Shown: positions 1-9,731, numbered from the stretch's first letter. The stretch is 64,000 bases of DNA from Enemella evansiae (GCA_017255395.1 JAFKDC010000001.1:557784-621783), one strand, 5' to 3'. Program-made: numbers and translations. Notes: generated by a model from the letters alone, not told the origin.

Positions 1-629
1 CGACCGGCGGCAATCCGTTTCTGCGCGCGGTGGCGGCGATCAGTACCGTCGCGGGCTGGGCCTCGGCGGCGATGGTCGTCGCGGCGGTGGGCATCACCTG
101 CCAGATGATCTGGGTGCGCTTCGTGCTGAACGGCTCGACCGTCTGGCAGACCGAGATGGTGGTCTATCTTGTCATCGCCGCGACGCTGGTGGGGCTGCCC
201 TACGTCCAGCGCCTGCGCGGTCACGTCAACGTCGACCTCGTGCCGCTGGCCCTGCCGCCCCGCGCGCGCAAGGGCATGGCGGTGCTGACCCTGTCGCTGT
301 CCATCGCGGTGGTCGGGGTGATGCTCTTCTACGGCTTCGAGTTCTGGCACTTCGCGTGGGACCGGGGCTGGAAGTCCGACACCGTCTGGGGCGTGCGCCT
401 GTGGATTCCCTACATGGCGCTGCCCGTGGGCTTTGGCCTGTTCCTGCTGCAACTGGTGGCCGACCTGATCGCGCTGCTGTTGAACGTCGATAAACCCTTT
501 GGCCTGCAAGACGACGTCACACTGACAGAGCGCGCCGACCTCGACCCGGCGACAGAGGGCGCGATGGACGATCCCGCCGACCGGGCGCGCGCCGCGCAGG
601 ACTTCTCCGATACGAAAGGATCCCGCTGA
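1..629 (+). CDS. TRAP transporter small permease (DctQ family), 5' partial
   Basis: Small membrane subunit of a tripartite ATP-independent periplasmic transporter; it works with the large permease encoded next and an unseen periplasmic binding protein. The frame is open to the left edge, so the start lies outside the window; the GTG at 30 is probably internal. About four hydrophobic segments are visible, including the WQTEMVVYLVIAATLVG stretch typical of DctQ proteins, followed by a charged cytoplasmic tail. The stop overlaps the next start by one base (TGATG), implying translational coupling. Malonate is the likely substrate because malonyl-CoA decarboxylase and synthetase genes follow; that is inference from context. 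Confidence 0.88.
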   Translation, partial: TGGNPFLRAVAAISTVAGWASAAMVVAAVGITCQMIWVRFVLNGSTVWQTEMVVYLVIAATLVGLPYVQRLRGHVNVDLVPLALPPRARKGMAVLTLSLSIAVVGVMLFYGFEFWHFAWDRGWKSDTVWGVRLWIPYMALPVGFGLFLLQLVADLIALLLNVDKPFGLQDDVTLTERADLDPATEGAMDDPADRARAAQDFSDTKGSR

Positions 630-1945
630 TGGACCCGCTTGTTCTGGGACTGCTGGTCGCGCTGGCCACCATTCTCGTCCTGTTTTCCGGCGTGTCGGTG
701 GCGGTTGGCCTGCTGATCGTGTCGGCTGGCTTCCTGATCGTCTTCGACGGCGTCCGGTCGCTGGAACTGATGCCGGAAATCTTCTTCGGCAAGCTCGACA
801 GCTTTGCGCTGCTGTCGATCCCGATGTTCATCATCATGGGCGCCTCGATTGCCTCGACCCGCGCGGGCGCGGATCTGTACGAGGCGCTGGAACGCTGGCT
901 GACCCGGGTGCCGGGCGGGCTGGTGATTTCCAACCTCGGCGCCTGCGCGCTGTTCGCGGCGATGAGCGGCAGCTCCCCGGCGACCTGTGCGGCCATCGGC
1001 AAGATGGGCATCCCCGAGATGCGCAAGCGCGGCTATCCCGACGGCGTCGCGGCGGGCTCCATCGCGGCGGGCGGCACGCTGGGCATCCTGATCCCGCCCT
1101 CGGTCACCATGATCGTCTACGGCATCGCGACCGAGACCTCGATCGGGCGGCTGTTCCTTGCGGGCGTGGTGCCGGGCTTCATGCTGATGATGCTCTTCAT
1201 GGCGTGGTCGCTCTATTCCACCGCCCGCTCGGGCGAGCGCGACAAGCTGACCGCGCGCAGCTATAGCTGGGGGGAACGGTTCGAGATCCTGCCCCGCGTC
1301 GTGCCCTTCCTCGTGATCATCCTCGGCGTCCTTTACGCCATGTACGGCGGCATCGCGACGCCCTCTGAAACCGCCGCCGTGGGGGCGCTGCTCTGCCTGC
1401 TGATCGCCATGGTGATCTATCAATTGTGGTCGCCCCGGTCGCTGTGGGTGGTCCTGCGCGACTCGACCCGCGAAAGCGTGATGATCCTCTTCATCATCGC
1501 CGCCGCCGGGGTCTTCAGCTACATGCTGTCGTCGCTCTTCATCACCCAGTCCATTGCCGCGTGGATCGGAGAGCTTGAGGTCAACCGCTGGGTGCTGATG
1601 GCGGCGGTGAACGTCTTCCTGCTGATCGCCGGCTTCTTCCTGCCGCCGGTGGCGGTGATCCTGATGGCGGCGCCGATCCTGCTGCCGATCATCCAGACCG
1701 CCGGGTTCGACCCCATCTGGTTCGCGGTGATCCTGACCATCAACATGGAGATCGGCCTGATCTCTCCACCCGTGGGCCTGAACCTCTACGTGATCAACGG
1801 CATCGCGCCGGACATCTCGCTGAAAACCATCCTCAAAGGCTCTTTGCCCTTCGTCGCCTGCATGGTCGTGGCCATCCTGCTTCTGTGCTTCTTCCCGGGG
1901 GTGGCGACATGGCTGCCCGACCTCGTGATGGGACCGGGCGTATGA
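629..1945 (+). CDS. TRAP transporter large permease (DctM family)
   Basis: Large membrane subunit that carries the sodium-coupled translocation path of a TRAP transporter. 438 residues, the usual length, with about a dozen hydrophobic segments. Family signatures include the SGSSPATCAAIGKMGIPEM region (near residue 113), GGTLGILIPPS, and a C-terminal INMEIGLISPPVGLNLYVING segment. It overlaps the upstream small permease by one base and the downstream decarboxylase by four (ATGA), so the four genes look like one transcript. Substrate assignment to malonate comes from the neighbours. Confidence 0.93.
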   Translation: MDPLVLGLLVALATILVLFSGVSVAVGLLIVSAGFLIVFDGVRSLELMPEIFFGKLDSFALLSIPMFIIMGASIASTRAGADLYEALERWLTRVPGGLVISNLGACALFAAMSGSSPATCAAIGKMGIPEMRKRGYPDGVAAGSIAAGGTLGILIPPSVTMIVYGIATETSIGRLFLAGVVPGFMLMMLFMAWSLYSTARSGERDKLTARSYSWGERFEILPRVVPFLVIILGVLYAMYGGIATPSETAAVGALLCLLIAMVIYQLWSPRSLWVVLRDSTRESVMILFIIAAAGVFSYMLSSLFITQSIAAWIGELEVNRWVLMAAVNVFLLIAGFFLPPVAVILMAAPILLPIIQTAGFDPIWFAVILTINMEIGLISPPVGLNLYVINGIAPDISLKTILKGSLPFVACMVVAILLLCFFPGVATWLPDLVMGPGV

Positions 1946-3198
1946 GCATCCTCGCCGACCTTCTGAACACGGTCTTCGAGCGGCGCTATCGCTTCGGCCT
2001 TGCCCGGCAGGATGACCGGCCCTTCGAGGATCTGACCGCCGACCTGATCGGCGCCACCGGAGAGGTCACCGGGCAGGCCGTCGCGCGCCAGCTGCTGGAC
2101 CGCTACGAAGGCTGGTCCGACGCGGACAGGCTGGCCTTCTTCCGCCACCTCGCGACGGCCATGGACGTTCAGCCAGAGGCGGTACGCACCGCGCTCGCCG
2201 CCTATGAAGAGGCGCCCGGCAAGGCCAGCTACCGCGCCTTTGCCGCCGCCGCCGAGCCGCCCCGGCAAGAGCTGATCCGCCGCCTGAACATGGTGCCGGG
2301 GGCCACGCATCTGCTGGTTCGGATGCGCGCCGACCTGCTGCGGCTGGGGCGGGGCGAAGAGGCACTGATGGCGCTGGACCTCGACTTTCGCCACCTCTTC
2401 GCCTCGTGGTTCAACCGGGGCTTTCTGGTGCTGCGCCCGATCAACTGGGAAAGCCCGGCGGCGATCCTTGAAAAGATCATCGCCTACGAGGCGGTGCACG
2501 CCATCGACAGCTGGGACGACCTGCGCCGCCGCCTGCAACCGGCGGACCGGCGCTGTTTCGCCTTCTTCCACCCGGCCATGCCGGACGAGCCGCTGATCTT
2601 CGTCGAAGTGGCGCTGACGCAGGGGGTGGCGAGTTCGGTGCAGGCGCTTCTGGCCGAGGACCGCAGGGTGCGCCCCGCCGATCAGGCGGATACGGCGAAT
2701 TTCTACTCGATCTCGAACTGTCAGGCCGGGCTGGCGGGTATCTCCTTCGGCAACTCGCTGATCAAGCAGGTGGCCGCCGACCTCTCGCAGGCACTGCCCG
2801 GTCTCAAGACCTTCGTGACGCTGTCCCCGATGCCGGGCTTCGCGCGCTGGCTGGCGGACCAAGGCCTCGACCGGGACGATATGACCGATACCCAGCTGCG
2901 CCAGCTTGGCGCCCACTACCTGACACGCGCGAAACGCGGCGACGGGCAGCCGCTGGACCCCGTGGCGCGCTTCCACCTTGGCAACGGCGCGCTGGTCCAC
3001 GCGCTGAACGCGGGTGCCGATACCTCTCCCAAGGGGCTGGGCCAGTCCCACGGGCTGATGGTGAATTACCTTTACGATCTGGCGCGGGTGTCGCAGAACC
3101 ACGAACGCTTTGCCTCTGCCCAGGAGGTTGCGATGTCGGGCGAGGTGCGCGGACTGACCTCTGCCGCCGAAAGCGCCCTGAAGGAGACGACGGAATGA
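1942..3198 (+). CDS. matA: malonyl-CoA decarboxylase
   Basis: Converts malonyl-CoA to acetyl-CoA and CO2, the second step of malonate catabolism. The start at 1942 is chosen because its ATG overlaps the permease stop as ATGA; an upstream in-frame ATG at 1885 lies inside the permease gene. The 418-residue protein has the family's helical N-terminal half and acetyltransferase-like C-terminal half. The YSISNCQAGLAGISFGN block (from residue 255) carries the conserved SIS serines, and FHLGNGALVH (345-354) the conserved catalytic histidine. The stop overlaps the synthetase start. Together with MatB it feeds malonate carbon into acetyl-CoA in the cytoplasm. Confidence 0.93.
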   Translation: MSILADLLNTVFERRYRFGLARQDDRPFEDLTADLIGATGEVTGQAVARQLLDRYEGWSDADRLAFFRHLATAMDVQPEAVRTALAAYEEAPGKASYRAFAAAAEPPRQELIRRLNMVPGATHLLVRMRADLLRLGRGEEALMALDLDFRHLFASWFNRGFLVLRPINWESPAAILEKIIAYEAVHAIDSWDDLRRRLQPADRRCFAFFHPAMPDEPLIFVEVALTQGVASSVQALLAEDRRVRPADQADTANFYSISNCQAGLAGISFGNSLIKQVAADLSQALPGLKTFVTLSPMPGFARWLADQGLDRDDMTDTQLRQLGAHYLTRAKRGDGQPLDPVARFHLGNGALVHALNAGADTSPKGLGQSHGLMVNYLYDLARVSQNHERFASAQEVAMSGEVRGLTSAAESALKETTE

Positions 3199-4706
3199 AC
3201 CCCCTCTACGACAGCCTCTTCGGCGCCCATGCGGGCAGCGATGCCCCCTTCCTGCATCTGCCCGAGGGCGGAACGCTGAGCTACGCGGGCTTTCTGGCCA
3301 AGGCCGCGCAGATGGCGCATGTGCTGGACGCGCAGGGGCTGGAGCCCGGCGACCGCCTTGCCGCGCAGGTCGAGAAATCGCCCGAGGCGCTGGCGCTGTA
3401 TGCTGCCTGCGCGCAGGCGGGCGTGGTCTTCCTGCCGCTCAACACCGCCTATACCCGCGACGAGCTGGCCTATTTCGTCGAGAACTCGGGCGCCAAGCTG
3501 CTGGTCGGCGATGCCGCGAAAGAGGGCGACCTCGCGCCCATGGCCGAAGGCTTCGGCGCGCGCTTCCTGACCCTGAACGGCGACGGTTCGGGCTCGCTGT
3601 CCGAGGCCGCCGCAGGCCAGCCCGAGAGCTACCAGACCGTCGCGCGCGACAGCGAGGACCTTGCCGCCTTCCTCTACACCTCGGGCACCACGGGCCGCTC
3701 GAAGGGCGCGATGCTGACGCAGGAAAACCTGCTGTCCAACGCCCGCACGCTGGTCGAGTACTGGCATTTCGGCGAGACCGACGTGCTGCTGCACGCGCTG
3801 CCGATCTTCCACACCCACGGGCTGTTCGTGGCGACCAACGTGACGCTGCTGGCGGGCGGCGCGATGATCTTCCTGCCGAAGTTCGATCAGGACGCGATGA
3901 TCGCCCGCCTGCCCGGGGCGACCTGCATGATGGGTGTGCCGACCTTCTACACCCGCCTGCTGGACGACGAGCGTTTCGACAAAGCGCTGACCGGGCACAT
4001 GCGGCTGTTCATCTCGGGCTCCGCCCCGCTTCTGGCGGAAACGCACGAACGCTTCGAGGCGCGCACCGGGCACCGCATCCTCGAACGCTACGGCATGACC
4101 GAGACCAACATGAACACCTCGAACCCCTACGACGGCGAGCGCCGCGCCGGGACCGTGGGCCTGCCCCTGCCGGGGGTCGAACTGAAGGTCACCGACCCCG
4201 AGAGCGGCGCTGAGGTGCCGCGCGGCGAGGTCGGTCAGATCGAGGTGCGCGGCCCCAACGTCTTCAAGGGCTACTGGCAGATGCCCGAAAAGACCGCCGC
4301 CGAGCTGCGCGCCGACGGCTTCTTCATCACCGGCGATCTCGGGACGCAGGGCGCGGACGGCTATGTCACCATCGTCGGTCGCAACAAGGACCTGATCATC
4401 TCGGGTGGGTACAACATCTACCCCAAGGAGATCGAACTGGTGCTCGACGAGCAGCCCGGGGTGCTGGAAAGCGCGGTGATCGGCGTGCCCCATCCAGACT
4501 TCGGCGAAACAGTCGTCGCCGTCATCGTCCCCGCCAAGGGGCAGGCGCCGGACGAGGCCGCGCTGGCCGAGGCCTGCAAGGACAGCCTCGCCCGCTTCAA
4601 GCACCCGCGCGCCTTCGTCATGGCCGAGGCGCTGCCGCGCAACACCATGGGCAAGGTGCAGAAGAACCTGTTGCGCGATGCCCATGCGGGGATGTTCGCC
4701 GGTTGA
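3195..4706 (+). CDS. matB: malonyl-CoA synthetase (acyl-CoA synthetase family)
   Basis: ATP-dependent ligase that activates malonate to malonyl-CoA, the substrate of the decarboxylase encoded just upstream. 503 residues. It has the adenylate-forming signature YTSGTTGRSKGAM (about 161-173), the ERYGMTETNMN motif, the GDLGTQGADGYVTIVGRNKD hinge region, and the C-terminal catalytic lysine region NTMGKVQKN near residue 488. The start overlaps the matA stop as ATGA. The family also contains medium-chain and other ligases; malonate specificity is inferred from close linkage to malonyl-CoA decarboxylase and a TRAP transporter. Confidence 0.92.
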   Translation: MNPLYDSLFGAHAGSDAPFLHLPEGGTLSYAGFLAKAAQMAHVLDAQGLEPGDRLAAQVEKSPEALALYAACAQAGVVFLPLNTAYTRDELAYFVENSGAKLLVGDAAKEGDLAPMAEGFGARFLTLNGDGSGSLSEAAAGQPESYQTVARDSEDLAAFLYTSGTTGRSKGAMLTQENLLSNARTLVEYWHFGETDVLLHALPIFHTHGLFVATNVTLLAGGAMIFLPKFDQDAMIARLPGATCMMGVPTFYTRLLDDERFDKALTGHMRLFISGSAPLLAETHERFEARTGHRILERYGMTETNMNTSNPYDGERRAGTVGLPLPGVELKVTDPESGAEVPRGEVGQIEVRGPNVFKGYWQMPEKTAAELRADGFFITGDLGTQGADGYVTIVGRNKDLIISGGYNIYPKEIELVLDEQPGVLESAVIGVPHPDFGETVVAVIVPAKGQAPDEAALAEACKDSLARFKHPRAFVMAEALPRNTMGKVQKNLLRDAHAGMFAG

Positions 4707-4763
4707 GGTGAAATTTCCCGGCAGGGGGGTGCGCGGTCGCGCCGCAGACCCTACCTGCTGGGC

Positions 4764-6197
4764 ATGACAGAGCAGATCCCCCGGACCATCGGCCCCGTAC
4801 TCGTACTCGACGACCTCTCGGACGGGCGCATGGCACTGGCCGCGCTTTTCATCGTCCCGGGCGAGGCCGCGCCGGGGCCGATCCGGGCGGAAGGCATGGA
4901 CCATCGCCCCCAGCCGCTGGCCCGCTACGACAGCGCCACCGTCTGGCGCACGCGCTTCACGCTGCCCGCCGGTCGCGCGTCCTCCTACGATTGGAACGGT
5001 CAGAGCTTCGCGGTGGCCAGCGACCTGACCGGCGACCTGCGGCTGGGCTACGTGTCCTGCAACGGCGAGGAAATCGGCGACATGGACCGCGCCGAGTCAG
5101 AGCGCAACGTCATGTGGGCGCGCCTGCGCGCACAGCACGAAGCGGCGCCCCTGGGCCTGCTTCTGCACGGCGGCGACCAGATCTATGCCGACGAGGTGAC
5201 GCAGGGCCACCCGCTGACCGAGGACTGGCCCGAGGATTTCGAACGCCACCCGACCCCGGCGCAGGTGGCCGACCTGCGCCACCACCTGCGCGAACGCTTC
5301 CTGATGCGCTACGCCGCGCTCTACCGCGCGCCGCAGTTCGCCTGGCTGGCGGCGCGTGTGCCGTCCCTGATGCAATGGGACGACCACGACATCTGCGACG
5401 GCTGGGGCTCGCTGCGGCGCTCGCGTACCGAAAGCACCGTGGGCGAGACGCTGTTCTCCGAGGCCCGCGCGGCCTTCCTGATCTTCCAGCAGGCAACGGT
5501 GGACGGCGACCTGCCCGCGCGCTTCGCAGACCCGAAGGGCCAGCACCTCGACTGGACCGTGCGGGGGCAGGGGCTGCGGATCATCGCCCCCGACCTGCGG
5601 GGCGAACGCACCCGCCGCCGCGTCATGGGTCCCGGCGGCTGGGCCGCGATGGAGGCAGAGACAGCACGCTCCGACCCCGGCCACAGCTTCCTGATGTCCA
5701 GCGTGCCGCTGCTGGGGCCGCGCCTGTCGATCCTCGAAACGATCATGGTGCTGATCCCCTCGATGCAGAAATACGAGGACGACCTGCGCGACCAGTGGCA
5801 AAGCCGCGCGCACCGCGAGGAATGGCGGCGGATGCTGCGCATGGTCCGCGAGATGGCACTGCGCGAGGGCCACGGGATCACCGCGCTGTCGGGCGAGATC
5901 CACCTCGCCACCCGCGCCGAAATGACGCTTGGCCCCGGCATCGCGCTGGACCAGCTGGTCGCCTCGGGCGTGGCGCACCGGGCGCCGCCGAAGGCCTGGG
6001 CGCGCTTCCTCGGAACCCTGGCGCGGCTGGGCGAAAGCCCGCTGCGCGGCCACCCGATCCGGGTGAAACCCCTGCCGGGACAGCGGGCGCTCTACACCGC
6101 TGAACGCAACTGGCTGCTGCTGGAGCGCAGAGACGGTGCATGGTCGGCGCGCTGGGATCTGGAACACAGCGGGTTGACGCCGCCGCTGCCGCTCTGA
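4764..6197 (+). CDS. PhoD-like metallophosphatase, cytoplasmic form
   Basis: Member of the alkaline phosphatase D / PhoD-like family, metal-dependent phosphomono- or diesterases. 477 residues. Metal-ligand motifs are visible: LHGGDQIYADE (134-144), LMQWDDHDICDGWGS (about 202-216) and a late LSGEIHLA motif (near 375-382). There is no signal peptide or twin-arginine motif, so unlike classical PhoD it should be cytoplasmic. It follows matB by 57 bases and could be read from the same transcript, but no functional link is evident. No Pho box was seen. The stop codon lies in a strong hairpin at 6195-6241. Confidence 0.82.
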   Translation: MTEQIPRTIGPVLVLDDLSDGRMALAALFIVPGEAAPGPIRAEGMDHRPQPLARYDSATVWRTRFTLPAGRASSYDWNGQSFAVASDLTGDLRLGYVSCNGEEIGDMDRAESERNVMWARLRAQHEAAPLGLLLHGGDQIYADEVTQGHPLTEDWPEDFERHPTPAQVADLRHHLRERFLMRYAALYRAPQFAWLAARVPSLMQWDDHDICDGWGSLRRSRTESTVGETLFSEARAAFLIFQQATVDGDLPARFADPKGQHLDWTVRGQGLRIIAPDLRGERTRRRVMGPGGWAAMEAETARSDPGHSFLMSSVPLLGPRLSILETIMVLIPSMQKYEDDLRDQWQSRAHREEWRRMLRMVREMALREGHGITALSGEIHLATRAEMTLGPGIALDQLVASGVAHRAPPKAWARFLGTLARLGESPLRGHPIRVKPLPGQRALYTAERNWLLLERRDGAWSARWDLEHSGLTPPLPL

Positions 6198-6241
6198 CAT
6201 CGCGGCGGGGCGGCGCCCTCTGGCGCCTCGCCGCGATGTCA
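6195..6241. repeat. 47-bp imperfect hairpin at the end of the PhoD-like gene
   Basis: The arms TGACATCGCGGCG (6195-6207) and CGCCGCGATGTCA (6229-6241) are perfect inverted repeats. Inside, GGCGCC pairs with GGCGCC around a CTCT loop. The left arm contains the PhoD-like gene's stop codon. There is no following T run, so it may act as a 3' stabilising structure or a Rho-assisted terminator rather than a classical terminator. Confidence 0.6.
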
Positions 6242-6346
6242 GGGACCCGCCGCCACCTCTGCCCCCGGACGGTCCTGCGCATGTCGCGCCCCGGGTCGCC
6301 ATATCGTCTCATCAGGGCAACCCACGCGGCCACCGGGGCACACCCC

Positions 6347-6378
6347 TGCTTCTCTTTGACAAAAATACTCAAGAGCGC
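6347..6378 (-). repeat. degenerate copy of the dispersed gene-end motif
   Basis: Read on the minus strand this is TTGAGTATTTTTGTC followed by AAAGAGAAGC. It resembles, in degenerate form, the motif seen at 36606, 43151 and 59831. It lies downstream of copZ in the same orientation, as most copies do relative to the gene before them. The rest of 6242-6489 holds no recognisable gene. Confidence 0.35.
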
Positions 6379-6489
6379 CGCAGCCACGGGCACAGCACCC
6401 GCGATTGCGCCGCCAATCTCTTCATCATCCCCGGCCCGGCGCCAGACCGCTCAGCCCGCGCCGGGACACCCCGGCGCGGGCCGCGCGCG

Positions 6490-6684
6490 TCAGGCCGCCT
6501 GTGCCGCGTATCCCGCGCCCTTCAGCGCGGTCTGAATGGCGCCGGCGTCGAGCCTGCTGTCCACGGTGACCGTGCGTTCTGTCAGGTCGCAGGCGACAGA
6601 GGCGCCGGGGTCGGCGGCTGTCACGGCCTTCTCGATCGCGGCGGTGCAATGGCCGCAACTCATCTCGGGAACGTTGAATTTCAT
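6490..6684 (-). CDS. copZ: CopZ-type copper chaperone (HMA domain)
   Basis: 64-residue single heavy-metal-associated domain protein that binds Cu(I) and is expected to deliver it to CopA or to the copper regulator in the cytoplasm. The metal site MSCGHC (residues 8-13) carries the CxxC pair. The start is supported by an AGGAG ribosome site a few bases upstream. The gene is divergent from copA, with its own CueR-type promoter in the shared region, so chaperone and exporter should be induced together by copper. Confidence 0.93.
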   Translation of the reverse strand: MKFNVPEMSCGHCTAAIEKAVTAADPGASVACDLTERTVTVDSRLDAGAIQTALKGAGYAAQAA

Positions 6685-6711
6685 GGTCGGGCTCCTGTTC
6701 TTGATCCTCTC

Positions 6712-6742
6712 CAGATGGGGCTTCCAGCAGATGGAAGGTCAA
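6712..6742 (-). promoter_or_regulatory. CueR-type promoter for copZ
   Basis: On the minus strand: -35 TTGACC (6742-6737), a 19-base spacer holding the dyad CTTCCA-N5-TGGAAG (plus-strand 6721-6737), then a -10 region CATCTG. An over-long 19-base spacer containing a dyad is the hallmark of MerR/CueR-activated promoters. Spacing and half-sites match the facing copA promoter. Confidence 0.75.
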
Positions 6743-6770
6743 GCCCCGCAAAAAATCGTCACCATGCCCC

Positions 6771-6801
6771 TTGACCCTCCAGTGACTGGAAGCCTCATAT
6801 C
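6771..6801 (+). promoter_or_regulatory. CueR-type promoter for copA-cueR
   Basis: -35 TTGACC (6771-6776), 19-base spacer with the dyad TCCAGT-G-ACTGGA (6778-6790), and a -10 region CATATC (6796-6801). It lies 27 bases before the copA ATG. It is the mirror partner of the copZ promoter at 6712-6742; both fit CueR/MerR-type activation by DNA distortion. Confidence 0.78.
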
Positions 6802-6828
6802 CCTGCCATCACGCAACCGGAGGCCCTT

Positions 6829-9336
6829 ATGTCCGCATCACCCATCACCCTGAGTATCGAGGGCATGTCCTGCGCCTCCTGCGTCGGCCGCGTCGACCGC
6901 GGCCTTGCGGCGCTGACCGGTGTCTCTGACGTCTCGGTCAACCTTGCCGCGGAAACCGCGCGTTTCACGGTGGACGACCCGGCGCGGGTGGCAGAGGCGG
7001 TCGGCGCGCTGAAGGCGCTGGGCTACCCGGCGCGGCAGGGCTCTGTCACGCTGTCGGTGGCGCAGATGACCTGCGCCTCCTGCGTCGGTCGGGTGGACCG
7101 GGCGCTGGCCGCCGTGCCAGGCGTGCTGGAGGTCTCGGTCAACCTCGCGGCAGAGACCGCGACGGTGACCTTTGCCGAGGCCGCCGTCACCCCGGCAGAG
7201 ATCGCCGCCGCCGCCACGCAGGCGGGCTACCCGGCCCGCGTGGCGCAGGCGCAGGAAGTGACCGATCAGGGGGAACGCAAGGCGGAAGAGGCCCGCGCCC
7301 TGACCCGCCAGACCCTGCTTGCCGCCGTCCTGACCCTGCCGGTCTTCGTGGTCGAGATGGGCGGGCACCTGTTTCCGGCGCTGCACCACTGGGTTCACGC
7401 CACCATCGGGCGCGAGACAAGCTGGCTGGCGCAGTTCCTGCTGACCACGCTGGTTCTGGCGGGGCCGGGGCGCATGTTCTACGCGCGCGGCATCCCGGCG
7501 CTGTTGAAGGGGGCGCCGGACATGAACTCGCTGGTCGCGGTCGGCACGCTGGCCGCCTGGGGCTATTCCACCGTGGCGACCTTCCTGCCCGGCCTGCTGC
7601 CGGACGCCCTGCGCGCCGTCTACTTCGAGGCGGCGGCGGTGATCGTCGTGCTGATCCTCCTGGGCCGCACGCTCGAGGCCCGCGCCCGGGGCCGCACCGG
7701 CGCGGCGATCCGGTCGCTGGTGGGGCTTCAGGCCCGCACCGCCCGCGTCCTGCGCGGCGGCCAGCCCGAGGATGTGGACACTGACAGCCTGCAACCCGGC
7801 GACCTGCTGCTTGTCCGCCCCGGAGAGCGCATTGCCGCCGATGGCGAGGTCGCCGAGGGCCACAGCGCCGTTGACGAAAGCATGCTGACCGGAGAGCCGA
7901 TCCCCGCCGACAAGCAGGCCGGCGACCCGGTGACCGGTGGCACGGTGAACGGCACCGGCAGCCTTCAGGTCCGGGTGACGCGCACCGGCGCCGACACCAC
8001 GCTGGCGCAGATCATCCGCATGGTGCAGGAGGCGCAGGGCGCCAAGCTGCCGATCCAGGGCCTTGTGGACCGCATCACGCTCTGGTTCGTGCCGGTGGTG
8101 ATGGCGGTGGCGCTGCTGACGGTGCTGGTCTGGCTGGTCTTCGGCCCCGATCCGGCGCTGACCATGGCGCTGGTCGCCGGGGTCTCGGTGCTGATCATCG
8201 CCTGCCCCTGTGCCATGGGGCTTGCCACGCCGACCTCGATTATGGTGGGCACGGGCCGCGCCGCCGAACTGGGGGTGCTGTTCCGCAAGGGCGACGCCCT
8301 GCAGGCGCTGGACGGGGTGCGCGTGGTGGCGCTGGACAAGACCGGCACCGTGACCGAAGGCCGCCCTGAGCTGACCGAGATCGAGACCACCGAGGGCTTT
8401 GGCCGGGTGCGTGTCCTGACCCTCGCCGCCGCCGTCGAGGCGCATTCCGAACACCCGGTTGCGCAGGCCATCCTGCGGGTGCAGCGCTCTGACGTGCCGC
8501 TGCCGGCCATGACCGACTTCGCCTCGGAAACCGGCTATGGCGTCCGGGGCCGCGTGGAGGGCGCAGAGGTCAAGGTCGGCGCCGCCCGCTACATGGCGCG
8601 CGAGGGCATCGACATCGGCGCCCTGACGGACCGGGCCGAGGCGCTGGAACAGCGGGGCCGCACGGTGCTGTATGTCGCCATCGACGGGCAGGCCGCCGCG
8701 CTGATCGGCGTGTCGGACCCGGTGAAGCCCGCCAGCCGCGCCGCCATCGCCGCGCTGAAGGCGCGCGGGCTGGACGTGGCGCTGATCACCGGCGACCGGC
8801 GCGCCACGGCGCTGGCCATCGCCGCCGAGACCGGCATCGACCACGTCGTGGCCGACGTCCTGCCCGACGGCAAGGTCGCCGCGCTGGAGGAACTGCGCAA
8901 GCGCGGACCCGTGGCCTTTGTCGGGGACGGCATCAACGATGCGCCCGCGCTGGCCAGCGCCGAGGTGGGCATCGCCATCGGCACGGGCACGGATGTCGCC
9001 ATCTCGTCAGCGGACGTGGTGTTGATGTCGGGCGACCTGCGGGGCGTGGTGAACGCGGTCGAGGTCTCGGCCCGGACCATGCGCAATATCCGGCAGAACC
9101 TGTTCTGGGCCTTCGCCTACAATGCCGCGCTGATCCCGGTGGCGGCGGGGGTGCTGTATCCCGCCTTCGGCCTGATGTTGTCGCCGATGCTGGCGGCGGG
9201 GGCCATGGCGCTGTCCTCGGTCTTCGTGCTGACGAACGCCCTGCGCCTGCGCCGCATTGCCCCGGCGCTGGATGAACGGGCCGCCCCCGGCGGCACGGCG
9301 CCGCTGTCCGTGACGGCACCGGAGGTGACCTCATGA
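6829..9336 (+). CDS. copA: copper-exporting P1B-type ATPase
   Basis: Cu(I) efflux pump of the inner membrane, 835 residues. Two N-terminal heavy-metal-binding domains each carry MSCASC or MTCASC (near residues 13 and 82). Membrane segments follow, with the transport motif [10 protein letters not shown] (about 462-471), the phosphorylation motif DKTGT, the nucleotide-binding SEHPVAQAI (HP) motif and the hinge [10 protein letters not shown]. The CPC motif and the paired membrane helices place it in the copper subgroup. The stop overlaps the cueR start by four bases. The CueR-type promoter upstream implies copper induction. Confidence 0.96.
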   Translation: MSASPITLSIEGMSCASCVGRVDRGLAALTGVSDVSVNLAAETARFTVDDPARVAEAVGALKALGYPARQGSVTLSVAQMTCASCVGRVDRALAAVPGVLEVSVNLAAETATVTFAEAAVTPAEIAAAATQAGYPARVAQAQEVTDQGERKAEEARALTRQTLLAAVLTLPVFVVEMGGHLFPALHHWVHATIGRETSWLAQFLLTTLVLAGPGRMFYARGIPALLKGAPDMNSLVAVGTLAAWGYSTVATFLPGLLPDALRAVYFEAAAVIVVLILLGRTLEARARGRTGAAIRSLVGLQARTARVLRGGQPEDVDTDSLQPGDLLLVRPGERIAADGEVAEGHSAVDESMLTGEPIPADKQAGDPVTGGTVNGTGSLQVRVTRTGADTTLAQIIRMVQEAQGAKLPIQGLVDRITLWFVPVVMAVALLTVLVWLVFGPDPALTMALVAGVSVLIIACPCAMGLATPTSIMVGTGRAAELGVLFRKGDALQALDGVRVVALDKTGTVTEGRPELTEIETTEGFGRVRVLTLAAAVEAHSEHPVAQAILRVQRSDVPLPAMTDFASETGYGVRGRVEGAEVKVGAARYMAREGIDIGALTDRAEALEQRGRTVLYVAIDGQAAALIGVSDPVKPASRAAIAALKARGLDVALITGDRRATALAIAAETGIDHVVADVLPDGKVAALEELRKRGPVAFVGDGINDAPALASAEVGIAIGTGTDVAISSADVVLMSGDLRGVVNAVEVSARTMRNIRQNLFWAFAYNAALIPVAAGVLYPAFGLMLSPMLAAGAMALSSVFVLTNALRLRRIAPALDERAAPGGTAPLSVTAPEVTS

Positions 9337-9731
9337 ACATCGGAGACGTTGCCGAGAAGTCCGGCCTGCCGCCCAAGACCATCCGCTACTACGAGGACAT
9401 CGGCCTGATCCGCCCGGCGCGCAGCGCCAACGGCTACCGCAGCTTCCGCGAAAGCGACCTGCACAAGCTGGCCTTCCTTGGGCGGGCGCGGGCGCTGGGT
9501 TTCACGATCGAGGACTGCCGCACGCTGCTGGCGCTATACGAGGACGACCAGCGCGAAAGCGCGCAGGTCAAGGCACTGGCGCAAGAGCATCTGGTCCGCA
9601 TCGAGGAGAAGATCGCCCGGTTGCAGTCGATGAAGAAGACGCTGACGCGGCTGGTTCATGCCTGCGCCGGTGACGACCGGCCCGACTGCCCGATCCTCGA
9701 GGATCTCTCGCCGTCGGACGACCGGGTCTGA
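9333..9731 (+). CDS. cueR: Cu(I)-responsive MerR-family regulator CueR
   Basis: 132-residue MerR-family activator. The N-terminal winged helix begins [20 protein letters not shown], followed by a dimerisation helix and a metal loop with Cys111 and Cys119 spaced C-x7-C, the CueR signature for one Cu(I) ion. It is cotranscribed with and overlaps copA (ATGA), so it should be autoregulated through the promoter at 6771-6801 and also act on copZ. Confidence 0.94.
   Translation: MNIGDVAEKSGLPPKTIRYYEDIGLIRPARSANGYRSFRESDLHKLAFLGRARALGFTIEDCRTLLALYEDDQRESAQVKALAQEHLVRIEEKIARLQSMKKTLTRLVHACAGDDRPDCPILEDLSPSDDRV

Noticed and set aside
410..1423. Long minus-strand frame across the TRAP permease genes
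   Set aside because: Antisense shadow: composition is histidine/arginine-rich without domains, while the plus strand carries clear TRAP permease sequence.
6838..8844. 668-codon minus-strand frame opposite copA
   Set aside because: High-GC shadow of copA; no recognisable protein features.
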